The notes under the pieces were generated by a model. That model made no database searches. It saw only the letters and a list, made by a program, of their open reading frames with translations, and was not told the origin of the DNA. A stretch of 64,000 nucleotides of DNA from Bifidobacterium mongoliense DSM 21395 (lineage in GTDB: Bacteria > Actinomycetota > Actinomycetes > Actinomycetales > Bifidobacteriaceae), in contig NZ_JGZE01000018.1 of assembly GCF_000741285.1 (NCBI RefSeq), positions 27,993 to 91,992 on the forward strand. The letters run 5' to 3'. The translations under genes were made by a program, and so were the position numbers. Positions 52,427 through 62,377 of this stretch are shown here, piece by piece (within the stretch, counting starts at the first letter, position 1; each line of letters begins with the position of its first letter).

Positions 52427-53560
52427 ATGGCCTATTCACCGAGATTGCGCCAGGCGGTGGGCGGTGTGCGCCGCTCGCTCGAGTCGGCCGGCATCGCGCT
52501 GCAGGACGAACGGTTCTCTCGCCACGGCGAGCATCGGCCGGATCGCGATGCGCCGCTCGTGATGGTGGCTTGCTCCGGGGGCCGCGACTCCATGGCGTTG
52601 GCGGCCGCCGCCCACACCGTCTGCGCGAGCCTGGGCGTGCGCTGCGGCGCCGTGCTCATCGACCACCGGCTGCAGGAGGGTTCCCGTCGCGTCAGCGAGG
52701 AGGCGGCCGAGCGATGCCGGGCCATCGGCCTGGATCCCGTCGTGGTGCGGGGCGTCACGGTGGTCGCCCGTGGACAGGGTGTGGAGGCGGCCGCCAGGCA
52801 GGCTCGTTATGCGGCGCTCGCCGAAGTGGCTCATACGACTTCGGCCGCGGCCGTGCTGCTGGCCCATACGCGCAACGACCAGGCCGAGACCATACTCATG
52901 GGACTGCTGCGTTCCTCGGGGATCGATGCCTTGGCGGGCATGCCCGCACGGTTCGAGCGCGACGGCGTGACCTTCCTGAGGCCTCTGCTGGACATGACGC
53001 GTGAACAGACGACCGGCCTGTGCCGAGACCTCGGCCTGTCCTGGTGGGATGACCCGACCAATGCGGAACACATCGACCCGTCCAACGAGCTGCCGTCGCG
53101 GTACCCGTTGCGCACGAGAATCAGGCACGACCTCGTGCCGTATCTCGAGCGGTTCACCGGAGCCGATATCGTGGGCCACCTGACCTCGTCACCGCAAGCC
53201 GGTCTGGACAAGGCGTATCTCGACGAACGCGCCGACGAATTGGTCCGGCGAGGCATCGCGATCACCGGTGCGCGCTCCGGCGCGGTGTCGGACGAAGGCG
53301 AGGCGGTGTCCCGCGGCGCCCGGGCCGTCATCGACGTGGATGTTCTGGGGCGGGCACACCAGGCGATTCGTCTCAGGGCGATCGCCCATGCCCTGCACGA
53401 CCTGGGCGTCCAGGGCTCCTCCGCCCAGGTCGTCGACATCGACCGGCTCATCGCCGATTGGCATGGCCAGGGCCCGGTCAGCCTTCCCAGCGGATACTCA
53501 GCATCCCGTCAGAAACACGTCATTCGCGTGTGCCAAGATGGTGGGCATGCAGATTGCTGA
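52427..53560 (+). CDS. tilS: tRNA(Ile)-lysidine synthase
   Basis: 377 residues. PP-loop ATPase that converts C34 of the minor tRNA-Ile to lysidine so that AUA is read correctly; essential. The PP loop is in VACSGGRDSMALA, followed by GAVLIDHRLQEGSR and LAHTRNDQAETILMGLLRSSGI. The C-terminal part is shorter than in E. coli, as usual in actinobacteria. It overlaps hpt by 14 bases. Confidence 0.94.
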   Translation: MAYSPRLRQAVGGVRRSLESAGIALQDERFSRHGEHRPDRDAPLVMVACSGGRDSMALAAAAHTVCASLGVRCGAVLIDHRLQEGSRRVSEEAAERCRAIGLDPVVVRGVTVVARGQGVEAAARQARYAALAEVAHTTSAAAVLLAHTRNDQAETILMGLLRSSGIDALAGMPARFERDGVTFLRPLLDMTREQTTGLCRDLGLSWWDDPTNAEHIDPSNELPSRYPLRTRIRHDLVPYLERFTGADIVGHLTSSPQAGLDKAYLDERADELVRRGIAITGARSGAVSDEGEAVSRGARAVIDVDVLGRAHQAIRLRAIAHALHDLGVQGSSAQVVDIDRLIADWHGQGPVSLPSGYSASRQKHVIRVCQDGGHADC

Positions 53561-54110
53561 TGTTCGAGATGATATAGACCACGAGTTGGTCAGCACAACC
53601 CAGATTCATGACAAGATCGCGGCCGTCGCGGCGCGGGTCAGCAAGGATTACCGGGATCACAACATCCTCCTGGTCGCCGTGCTCAAAGGCGCGATCAACA
53701 CCATGGCGGCGTTCTCCCAAGCCCTGAGCATTCCGGCGCAGATGGACTTCATGAGCATTTCCAGCTACGGATCGGGAACCGTGAGCAGCGGCAGCATCAC
53801 CATCCGGCAGGATCTGTCGACCGATGTGAAGGGCCGTCACGTGCTCATCGTCGAGGACATCGTCGACTCGGGTCGCACGCTCGACTGGCTCGTCAAGGAG
53901 CTCAAGCGGCGGGGTGCGGCTTCTGTGGAGGTCTTTGCGCTGTTGGAGAAGCCTTCGCGCAGGGAGACCGACGTTGATGTGAAATACAAGGGTTACGACA
54001 TACCCGACGAGTTCGTCGTCGGATTCGGCCTGGATTACGACGAACGCTTCCGTAACCTCGACTCCATCGCGGTGCTCAAGGCGGAAGTGTATCAAGGAGA
54101 ACAAGCATGA
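53547..54110 (+). CDS. hpt: hypoxanthine phosphoribosyltransferase
   Basis: 187 residues. Salvages hypoxanthine and guanine with PRPP. The PRPP loop [17 protein letters not shown], the [16 protein letters not shown] start and [13 protein letters not shown] near the end are diagnostic. Two or three ATGs are close (53538, 53547); the second was taken as it gives the usual N-terminus. The stop overlaps ftsH by ATGA. Confidence 0.96.
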   Translation: MQIADVRDDIDHELVSTTQIHDKIAAVAARVSKDYRDHNILLVAVLKGAINTMAAFSQALSIPAQMDFMSISSYGSGTVSSGSITIRQDLSTDVKGRHVLIVEDIVDSGRTLDWLVKELKRRGAASVEVFALLEKPSRRETDVDVKYKGYDIPDEFVVGFGLDYDERFRNLDSIAVLKAEVYQGEQA

Positions 54111-56194
54111 GCTTCCCACAAGGTCCGCAGCGTCCCCCCTCGGGCAATGGCAACGGCCCCGAGAACGGCGGCAACAATCCGTTCAGCAATCCGTTCAACC
54201 GTCGGGACGACGGTCAGGGACCCCGAGGCAAGCGTCCGTTCTGGCAATCGCCGTGGCTGTGGGTGGTCCTGCTCGTGCTCATGATCGTCATGGTCTTCCA
54301 GATGGTCGCTGGTCAGGGGCCGCAGTCCATCGAGACGAAGGATGGCCTGAGCCTGCTCAAGGGCAGCCAGATCCAATTCGCCGAAATCGTCGACAATAAG
54401 CAACAGGTCAAGCTCACCCTGGACCAGGACTTCACGCGGGCCGATCCGAATACCGGCAGGCAGCACAACTACGGCAAGGACGTGCAGTTCTACTACACCT
54501 ATGCCCAGAGCCGCGACATCGTCCAACTCGTGCAGAAGGCCAACCCCACCAAGGGGTGGACGACCAGCATGCAGCAGACGAGCATCTGGAGCTACCTGAT
54601 CACCTCGATCCTGCCCTTCATCATCTTCATGCTCCTCATCTGGTTCATGATGAGCCGCATGGGCGGTGCCGGCGGCGGCATGTTCGGCATGGGAGGCAAG
54701 AAGAACAACGGCAAGCTGCTCGAAGGCCAGACTCCGACCACGAAGTTCTCCGACGTCGCGGGCGAGGAGTCCGCGGTCGAAGAGGTCCGGGAGATCAAGG
54801 ACTTCCTCAAGGATCCATCCAAATACAAGGCCCTGGGCGCCCGCATCCCGCGCGGCGTGCTGCTGTACGGCCCTCCCGGAACAGGCAAGACGCTGTTGGC
54901 CCGGGCGATCGCCGGCGAGGCCGGCGTGCCGTTCTACGCCATGGCGGGCTCCGACTTCGTCGAGATGTTCGTCGGCCTCGGCGCCTCCAGGGTGCGCGAC
55001 CTCTTCGAAGAGGCCAAGAAGAACGCCCCCGCCATCATCTTCATCGACGAGATCGATGCGGTCGGCCGCAAGCGTGGCTCGGGCATGAGCGGCGGCCACG
55101 ACGAACGCGAGCAGACGCTCAACCAGCTACTCGTCGAGATGGACGGCTTCGACAACGACACGAACCTCATCATCATCGCGGCCACCAACCGCCCCGATGT
55201 CCTGGATTCGGCCCTGCTGCGTCCGGGTCGATTCGACCGTCAGGTGGGCGTCGAGGCGCCCGATCTCGAAGGCCGTGAGGAGATCCTCAAGGTCCATGCG
55301 AAAGGCAAGCCCTTCGTGCCGGACGTCGATCTGCACGCCATCGCGGTGCGCACGCCGGGCTTCACCGGCGCCGACCTGGCCAACGTTCTCAACGAGGCGG
55401 CCCTGCTGTGCGCCCGTGCCGGAGCCCAGCTCATCGACAACCGCGCCATCGACGAGGCCATCGACCGCGTCCAGGCCGGCCCCAAGCGCCAGTCCCGTGG
55501 CATGGCCCTCGAGGAGATGCGCAACACCGCCTACCACGAGGGTGGCCACGCGCTCGTCGCCGCCGCGCTCAACAACACCGATCCGGTGACCAAGGTGACC
55601 ATTCTGCCCCGTGGCAGGGCCCTGGGCTACACCGCGGTCATGCCGACCGAGGACCGCTACTCGCAGTCGCGCAACCAGCTGCTCGACCAGCTCGCCTACG
55701 CCATGGGCGGCCGGGTCGCCGAGGAGGTCATCTTCCACGATCCGACGACCGGGGCTTCGAACGACATCGAGAAGGCCACCGGCATCGCCCGTAAGATGGT
55801 CGTCGAGTTCGGTTTCTCCTCGAAGCTGGGCGCCGTGCAGTGGGAGCAGACCGACGATCAGGCCTCCGGGATCGACAGCCTGCAGCCGCGGCGGCTTTCC
55901 GCGCACACCGCCGAGCTCATCGATGAGGAGGTGCAGCGCCTCGTCGAGACCGCACACACCGAGGCGTGGACGATCATCAACGAGAACCGTGCGGTGCTCG
56001 ACGACCTGGTGAGCAAGCTGCTCGTCAAGGAGACGCTCGACGCCCATGAGCTCGCGGCGATCTTCGCCGGCATCAAGAAGGCCCCGCAGCGTGCGCAGTG
56101 GTTGTCGAGCGACAAGCGCCCCGTGTCCGATCTGCCTCCGGTGCCGATCCCCGAATCACTCAAGCGTTCCGTTGGTATGAAGCAGGGGGAGTGA
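54107..56194 (+). CDS. ftsH: ATP-dependent zinc metalloprotease FtsH
   Basis: 695 residues. Two membrane helices ([18 protein letters not shown] and [20 protein letters not shown]) enclose an external domain; then the AAA module with Walker [13 protein letters not shown], Walker [12 protein letters not shown], second region of homology [20 protein letters not shown] and the zinc site HEGGH. Degrades membrane and some soluble proteins. Starts in the ATGA overlap with hpt, as in the conserved actinobacterial tilS-hpt-ftsH operon. Confidence 0.98.
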   Translation: MSFPQGPQRPPSGNGNGPENGGNNPFSNPFNRRDDGQGPRGKRPFWQSPWLWVVLLVLMIVMVFQMVAGQGPQSIETKDGLSLLKGSQIQFAEIVDNKQQVKLTLDQDFTRADPNTGRQHNYGKDVQFYYTYAQSRDIVQLVQKANPTKGWTTSMQQTSIWSYLITSILPFIIFMLLIWFMMSRMGGAGGGMFGMGGKKNNGKLLEGQTPTTKFSDVAGEESAVEEVREIKDFLKDPSKYKALGARIPRGVLLYGPPGTGKTLLARAIAGEAGVPFYAMAGSDFVEMFVGLGASRVRDLFEEAKKNAPAIIFIDEIDAVGRKRGSGMSGGHDEREQTLNQLLVEMDGFDNDTNLIIIAATNRPDVLDSALLRPGRFDRQVGVEAPDLEGREEILKVHAKGKPFVPDVDLHAIAVRTPGFTGADLANVLNEAALLCARAGAQLIDNRAIDEAIDRVQAGPKRQSRGMALEEMRNTAYHEGGHALVAAALNNTDPVTKVTILPRGRALGYTAVMPTEDRYSQSRNQLLDQLAYAMGGRVAEEVIFHDPTTGASNDIEKATGIARKMVVEFGFSSKLGAVQWEQTDDQASGIDSLQPRRLSAHTAELIDEEVQRLVETAHTEAWTIINENRAVLDDLVSKLLVKETLDAHELAAIFAGIKKAPQRAQWLSSDKRPVSDLPPVPIPESLKRSVGMKQGE

Positions 56195-56201
56195 CCCCAC
56201 G

Positions 56202-56972
56202 ATGACGATCGACGCCCCATCAGTGCCGGACACCCAGGTCAGCATGCGGATCGACGGGGTGGACGATGCCGTGCTGGCCTCCCTGAGCGGTCACATCCAC
56301 ATCGACGTCATGGTTCGCCGTGACGGCGATGAGACCGTGGCCGATGACGTGCCGGTACATTTCGGCCACCATTGGACCCCGACGGCCTCTGCGTCCGCGC
56401 CCGAATCCGGCGTGGACGGCATGCCGCAGCCGACGGGCGAATCCGGATCCGTACGGTCCTCGAATCGGCCGGAGAACGCCGAACCCGCCGAACCCGTCAT
56501 CTCACGTCGGGCGGTCGTCGCGATGGGCAGTCGCGTCCCCGGCGCGGAGGAACGGCTCAGGGCCGCCGTGGTCACCCTTGACGCCACTCCGGGCAACCAG
56601 GTCGAGGGCATTTCTCCGCTGTATCATGCCGCCGGCATCGACGGACCCGATGAATCACGAGCCGTGATCGAACTGTCCACGCGCCTCGCCCCGCATACTC
56701 TCGTCGGACTGCTGCGTTCGGTCGAGGTCGGTCATGAAGGCGCCGTCACACTGCGTCTGGTCGACATGGAGGGCGTGAGCGTCGACGACGATACCTGCAC
56801 CATCCCGTGGCCTCCGGCCCGGCGGAGTGCGGCCGTGCTCGCCCCCTGGTTCGACATGGATCCCGACGCGACCTATGACGGCACACCGGTGTCCTTCCTG
56901 CTGGCCGGCGCACCGGACGCGGATGCCGTGGGCATCCAATCCGATCATTGGATTATCGGGGAGACGCGATGA
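56202..56972 (+). CDS. degenerate FolB-FolK-like protein (HPPK remnant)
   Basis: 256 residues. Its place between ftsH and a DUF3180 gene is where actinobacteria keep folE-folP-folB-folK. Residues 104-146 (AVVAMGSRVPGAEERLRAAV ... VEGISPLYHAAG) match the start of HPPK (FolK), and IPWPPARRSAAVLAPWFDMD the end of that domain, but the catalytic segment usually written GPRxxDIDLL is here GAVTLRLVDMEG, without the Asp pair. The first 55 residues (MRIDGVDDAVL, HIDVMVRRDGDETVADDV) look like a fragment of dihydroneopterin aldolase. It has a good frame, so it may be expressed, but it is unlikely to make folate. folE and folP are missing from the operon. Confidence 0.65.
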   Translation: MTIDAPSVPDTQVSMRIDGVDDAVLASLSGHIHIDVMVRRDGDETVADDVPVHFGHHWTPTASASAPESGVDGMPQPTGESGSVRSSNRPENAEPAEPVISRRAVVAMGSRVPGAEERLRAAVVTLDATPGNQVEGISPLYHAAGIDGPDESRAVIELSTRLAPHTLVGLLRSVEVGHEGAVTLRLVDMEGVSVDDDTCTIPWPPARRSAAVLAPWFDMDPDATYDGTPVSFLLAGAPDADAVGIQSDHWIIGETR

Positions 56973-57505
56973 GGGCGCAGCGTATTCCGTGGTGGTACTA
57001 CGTGACGGCGATGGCGGTGGGACTCGGCGCCGGCGCTGCGGTCGCGTATTTCGGCGAGGGTTTCGCCGGCGTTTCGCTGATAGGAGCGCCTTGGATCGTC
57101 TCCGCGTTATTGGTGGTGCTGGGTGTCGTGGTGCTGACCCTGGCCCTGCAGGTGCATCGATATGCCACGACCGATCCGCGCAAGCGTACGGCCTTCTTCG
57201 ATCCCCTGCGGGCGGTTTACGCACTGGTGCTGAGCAAGGCCTTGGCCATAGCGGGAGCGACTCTCGCCGGTTGGTACGGCGGTCAGATTCTCGTCGTCAT
57301 CACCCACGCCGAGGCGCCCTACTATACGACCGTCCTCATCGAGTGCGCCGTCACCGCCGTGATCTGTCTGATCGATATGGTCATCGGCATCATCGGTGAA
57401 TGGCTGTGCCAGCTGCCACCGGACGAGGGTGCGGAACACCCCCGAGTCGCGGGCGTCTCCGGCCGCAGGAGCGTCACTCCAGCGGCGACGCGCGTGCGGC
57501 ACTGA
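56969..57505 (+). CDS. DUF3180 family membrane protein
   Basis: 178 residues with four hydrophobic segments (IPWWYYVTAMAVGLGAGAAVA, APWIVSALLVVLGVVVLTLA, AVYALVLSKALAIAGATLAGW, CAVTAVICLIDMVIGIIGEW). The RKRTAFFDPLRAVYALVLSKA core is typical of DUF3180, the protein encoded after folK in actinobacteria. Function unknown. Its ATGA start overlaps the stop of the FolK-like gene. Converges with tesB. Confidence 0.85.
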   Translation: MRAQRIPWWYYVTAMAVGLGAGAAVAYFGEGFAGVSLIGAPWIVSALLVVLGVVVLTLALQVHRYATTDPRKRTAFFDPLRAVYALVLSKALAIAGATLAGWYGGQILVVITHAEAPYYTTVLIECAVTAVICLIDMVIGIIGEWLCQLPPDEGAEHPRVAGVSGRRSVTPAATRVRH

Positions 57506-57523
57506 TGCCGCCGAGCCATTGGG

Positions 57524-58444
57524 CTACTTGTCGGAGAGCCTCTCTTCGGGCACGCGGATCATGGCCTCCTGGCTCATGACGGCGACGAGTTCGCCGCTTT
57601 GCGCATAGACCTTCGCAATGCCCAGACCCCGCCCGTGCGCGGCGGTGGGGGCATCCTGGACATAGAGGTGCCAATCGCGGATATCCACGTCGCGGTACCA
57701 CCACATCGAATGGTCCATGGAGGCGTAGGAGATGCCCGGTGTGGCGATGCTCAGCCCCGCGCGGCGCAGCACGGGCTCCATCATGATCTGGTCGCAACCC
57801 AGCGCCAGCATGGCGCGATTGATGGTCTGCGACATCTCGAAGTCACCGCCCACGGCACGCATCCAGACCATCTGCCTGCCGCTGTCCTTGTCGGCGCTGT
57901 CGCGGTCGGCCTCGAGCATGATCGGTTTCGAGACATGGCGGATGTCGAACGGCGATTGTTCGGCGTAGTAATTCGCGAACGGCGATTGTTCGGCGAAGGG
58001 CTCCATGAGCTTCTTGGCGCTCGTCAGGGTCTCGGGGTCCGGCACATCGGCCGGCATGGGGTCGGAGAATTCGACGCCGTTCTGGCCACGCTCCTGGAAG
58101 CTGGCGATGGCGGTGAGGATCGATCCGTGTGATTGGGTGACGTTGACGCGGCGGGCGGAGAACGACCGTCCGTCACGCAGCGACTCCACGTCGAAGAGGA
58201 GGTCCTGATGGATGTCGCCCGCCGTGATGAAATAGCCGTGGATGGAGTGCGGCAACCGTGAGGGGGGCACCGTCTTCGCCGCCGCCACGAGCGATTGGGC
58301 GATGACTTGGCCGCCGTAGACGCGGCCAGTGGGGAAGTACATGCTCTCACCGTTGATATACGTGTGCCCCCGGTAATTCGACGGGTTGTCGAGTCGCAGG
58401 ACCCGGTTCAGATGTTCCAATGGAGTGGTGGATTCCTTCGTCAT
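57524..58444 (-). CDS. tesB: acyl-CoA thioesterase II
   Basis: 306 residues with two hot-dog folds: RGHTYINGESMYFPTGRVYGGQV... SLVAA and IHGYFITAGDIHQDLLFDVE in the first, and SMDHSMWWYRDVDIRDW with the catalytic Asp in the second. Hydrolyses acyl-CoAs in the cytosol. Two copies of a 20-base sequence 30 bases apart (57946-57965, 57976-57995) encode a duplicated AEQSPF segment in the middle. Confidence 0.92.
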   Translation of the reverse strand: MTKESTTPLEHLNRVLRLDNPSNYRGHTYINGESMYFPTGRVYGGQVIAQSLVAAAKTVPPSRLPHSIHGYFITAGDIHQDLLFDVESLRDGRSFSARRVNVTQSHGSILTAIASFQERGQNGVEFSDPMPADVPDPETLTSAKKLMEPFAEQSPFANYYAEQSPFDIRHVSKPIMLEADRDSADKDSGRQMVWMRAVGGDFEMSQTINRAMLALGCDQIMMEPVLRRAGLSIATPGISYASMDHSMWWYRDVDIRDWHLYVQDAPTAAHGRGLGIAKVYAQSGELVAVMSQEAMIRVPEERLSDK

Positions 58445-58629
58445 GTCGTGCCTCTTTGGTGTCGTCGTGATCGCTGGTGGTGACCGCTTTCCTCTTCGCC
58501 TTGACCCCGATGGTACGAGACCACTGTTTCAGGTCATGCTCGGTCATATTGCGGTTGGATGACCATACGGTGACGGCCACGGGTCGCTTGGTTGCGTCCG
58601 GGGCCGTCAGGCCATCCGTGGCCCGCCGT

Positions 58630-60306
<1,677 letters not shown>

Positions 60307-60658
60307 CTGGGGTTTCCTGTTCTTGCCTTAGGCATATGGTCCTAGGGGGTCGTATCGCGTCACCCATGCTAACCCAGCAGGCTGACCGTATCCGGCGTGT
60401 TGGCGCGGTGTCTCCGGGTATGCACGGGGCTTGGCTCGACCGGTTTCCTTCTCAGCGTATGAGCGGAGCATCCGGAGCGTGTTGTCGGGAACGCGCGCGT
60501 AAAATCGTGTAGCCGTTTGCAGGGATCCGATGTCGTCGGGTCCCGGTGCGGGCACGAGCGGATGAACCAGATGCATCCGGGGGCGGTGCAGGCCGGCGCA
60601 TGTGGGGCGTCACCGCCGGGAGCATACCGTCCATGTCGTAGCCGGAAGGAGTGATCAC
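60307..60658. other. divergent intergenic region between ettA and the TIM-barrel gene
   Basis: 352 bases with no supported gene, no strong hairpin and no recognisable promoter hexamers in either direction. Confidence 0.4.
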
Positions 60659-61627
60659 ATGACCATGCAAGGTTTACCCGAGGGGTACCGCGACGAGGGC
60701 ACATATCTTGAGCCCCAGGATCAGGACCGTGCGGAATTCGTGGTCGAAGGCTCAAGGGCGCCGCGTGAGGCGTTGCCCATTGAGAATCCGCTGAGCTCCC
60801 CTGCGGCTCGTGTGCCGAAGGTCATCGCGCGCAGCTCCGGCATCGTGCTGCAGGGCCGCCGTTTGCATTCCTTTATATACAGCACCGATGTGGCGATCAT
60901 TCGCAATACCAATGCCGACGCCGTGCTCGCGGTCTATCCGTTCACCGGACATCCGGTCATCACCCAGGCGATCCTGGCGGTCGCGCAGGCTCCGGTCTTC
61001 GTGGGCGTCGGTGGAGGAACGACGACCGGGAGCCGCGTGATCGAGCTGGCGGTCTTCGCGGAGATGCAGGGCGTGGCCGGCGTGGTGCTGAACTCCCCGT
61101 CGCCGGTGACCGCGGTGCGTGATGTGGCGATGGCGGTGAACATTCCCGTCGTCGCCACGGTGACGCAATGGGATCGGACGGTGGCCGACAAGATCGAGGC
61201 CGGTGCCGGTGCCATCAACGTTGCGGCGGGCAGGGACACGCCCCGCGTGGTCTACAGCATCCGCGAACGCTACCCGGAAATCCCCGTGCTCGCCAGCAGC
61301 GGCAGGGACGACGCCTCGATTCTCGAGACCATCGCCGCCGGCGCCAACGCGCTGACCTGGACGCCGCCGAGCGCCCAGGTGCTGCAGGGCGCCATGATGA
61401 ACCGATATCGGGGTCAGGCGGACGGGACTCCCGACGATCACGGTGCACAGGCCGGCTCCTTTGCCAAGACGGGTCCGAAACACAAGCGCCAAAGTGCCGG
61501 ACCCGGTGATTCGGTGCAGCGGAATCCCGCTCCGGGCTCCGACGGGGAACGCGATGCGGGCGATGACGCCACGCCCGATGACGGCCACGGGACGGCCGAT
61601 GGCGGTGAAGCACTCATCATCCGGTAG
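60659..61627 (+). CDS. TIM-barrel-like protein of unknown function
   Basis: 322 residues, not recognised by name. Residues 55-255 look like a (beta/alpha)8 phosphate-binding barrel: RLHSFIYSTDVAIIRNTNAD, VGVGGGTTTGSRVIELAVFA, VVLNSPSPVTAVRDVAMAVN, GAGAINVAAGRDTPRVV, VLASSGRDDASILETIAAGA. The GGGTTTG and SSGRD loops would be the ligand or phosphate grips. The last 60 residues are low complexity. Cytosolic. Strong GGAAGGA ribosome site. No biosynthetic partner genes around it. Confidence 0.6.
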   Translation: MTMQGLPEGYRDEGTYLEPQDQDRAEFVVEGSRAPREALPIENPLSSPAARVPKVIARSSGIVLQGRRLHSFIYSTDVAIIRNTNADAVLAVYPFTGHPVITQAILAVAQAPVFVGVGGGTTTGSRVIELAVFAEMQGVAGVVLNSPSPVTAVRDVAMAVNIPVVATVTQWDRTVADKIEAGAGAINVAAGRDTPRVVYSIRERYPEIPVLASSGRDDASILETIAAGANALTWTPPSAQVLQGAMMNRYRGQADGTPDDHGAQAGSFAKTGPKHKRQSAGPGDSVQRNPAPGSDGERDAGDDATPDDGHGTADGGEALIIR

Positions 61628-61633
61628 GACTGC

Positions 61634-62140
61634 TTAGAGCAGCGCGGCGATGTTCCGCTCGAACTCCTTCGGTTCGGTTTTCGGTGCGTACCGCGCGACC
61701 ACATGGCCTTGTCGGTCGATGAGGAATTTGGTGAAGTTCCACTTGATGCGATCGCCGCCGATGCCGCCCTTCTTCGATCTGAGCCAGACGTACAGCGGGT
61801 CGGCGTCCTTGCCGTTCACGTCGATCTTGGAGAACTGGGGGAAGGTCATGGCGAAACGGCCCACGCAGTACTCGTGGATCTCCGTGTCGCTGCCCGGGGC
61901 CTGACCGGCGAACTGGTTGCAGGGGAAGTCGAGGATCTCGAGGCCGCGGTCGCGATAGGTGCGGTACAGCGCCTCAAGCCCCTCGTACTGCGGCGTGAAT
62001 CCGCAGCCGGTGGCGGTGTTGACGGCAAGCAGCACCTTGCCCCGGTATCGTGACAGCGGCACGTCGTGGCCGTCCTGCCCTCGCACGGTGAAGTCGTAGA
62101 TGGTGTCGGTTGCCGGTTCGGTACCTGTGTCCTGTGTCAT
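61634..62140 (-). CDS. glutathione peroxidase-like thiol peroxidase
   Basis: 168 residues. The peroxidatic Cys is in VNTATGCGFTPQYEGL, followed by the family block FPCNQFAGQAPG with Gln and the resolving Cys, and WNFTKFLIDRQG with the Trp. Cys, not selenocysteine, at the active site; bifidobacteria lack glutathione, so thioredoxin is the likely reductant. ATG at 62140 follows AAGGAGGAAT. It converges with the TIM-barrel gene, stops 6 bases apart. Confidence 0.93.
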   Translation of the reverse strand: MTQDTGTEPATDTIYDFTVRGQDGHDVPLSRYRGKVLLAVNTATGCGFTPQYEGLEALYRTYRDRGLEILDFPCNQFAGQAPGSDTEIHEYCVGRFAMTFPQFSKIDVNGKDADPLYVWLRSKKGGIGGDRIKWNFTKFLIDRQGHVVARYAPKTEPKEFERNIAALL

Positions 62141-62377
62141 GATTCCTCCTTGATGAGCGGCGGTGATGATCGTCCATGCCGGTATCCTCCAGCCTACCGG
62201 CCGTCGGTTCGCGGGCATAGGGACAGGGCGATGTTCAGTCCTCGACGAACACCGCCGGCTCCAGTCGTGCTGATATGATGTGCCGTGCTTGCGTTTGCAA
62301 CGCCAACTATGTACAGGAAGCCCCGACGGCATACCGTTCGGCAGGCTTCATATGAGTTCACCATGTGAAAGGCTATT

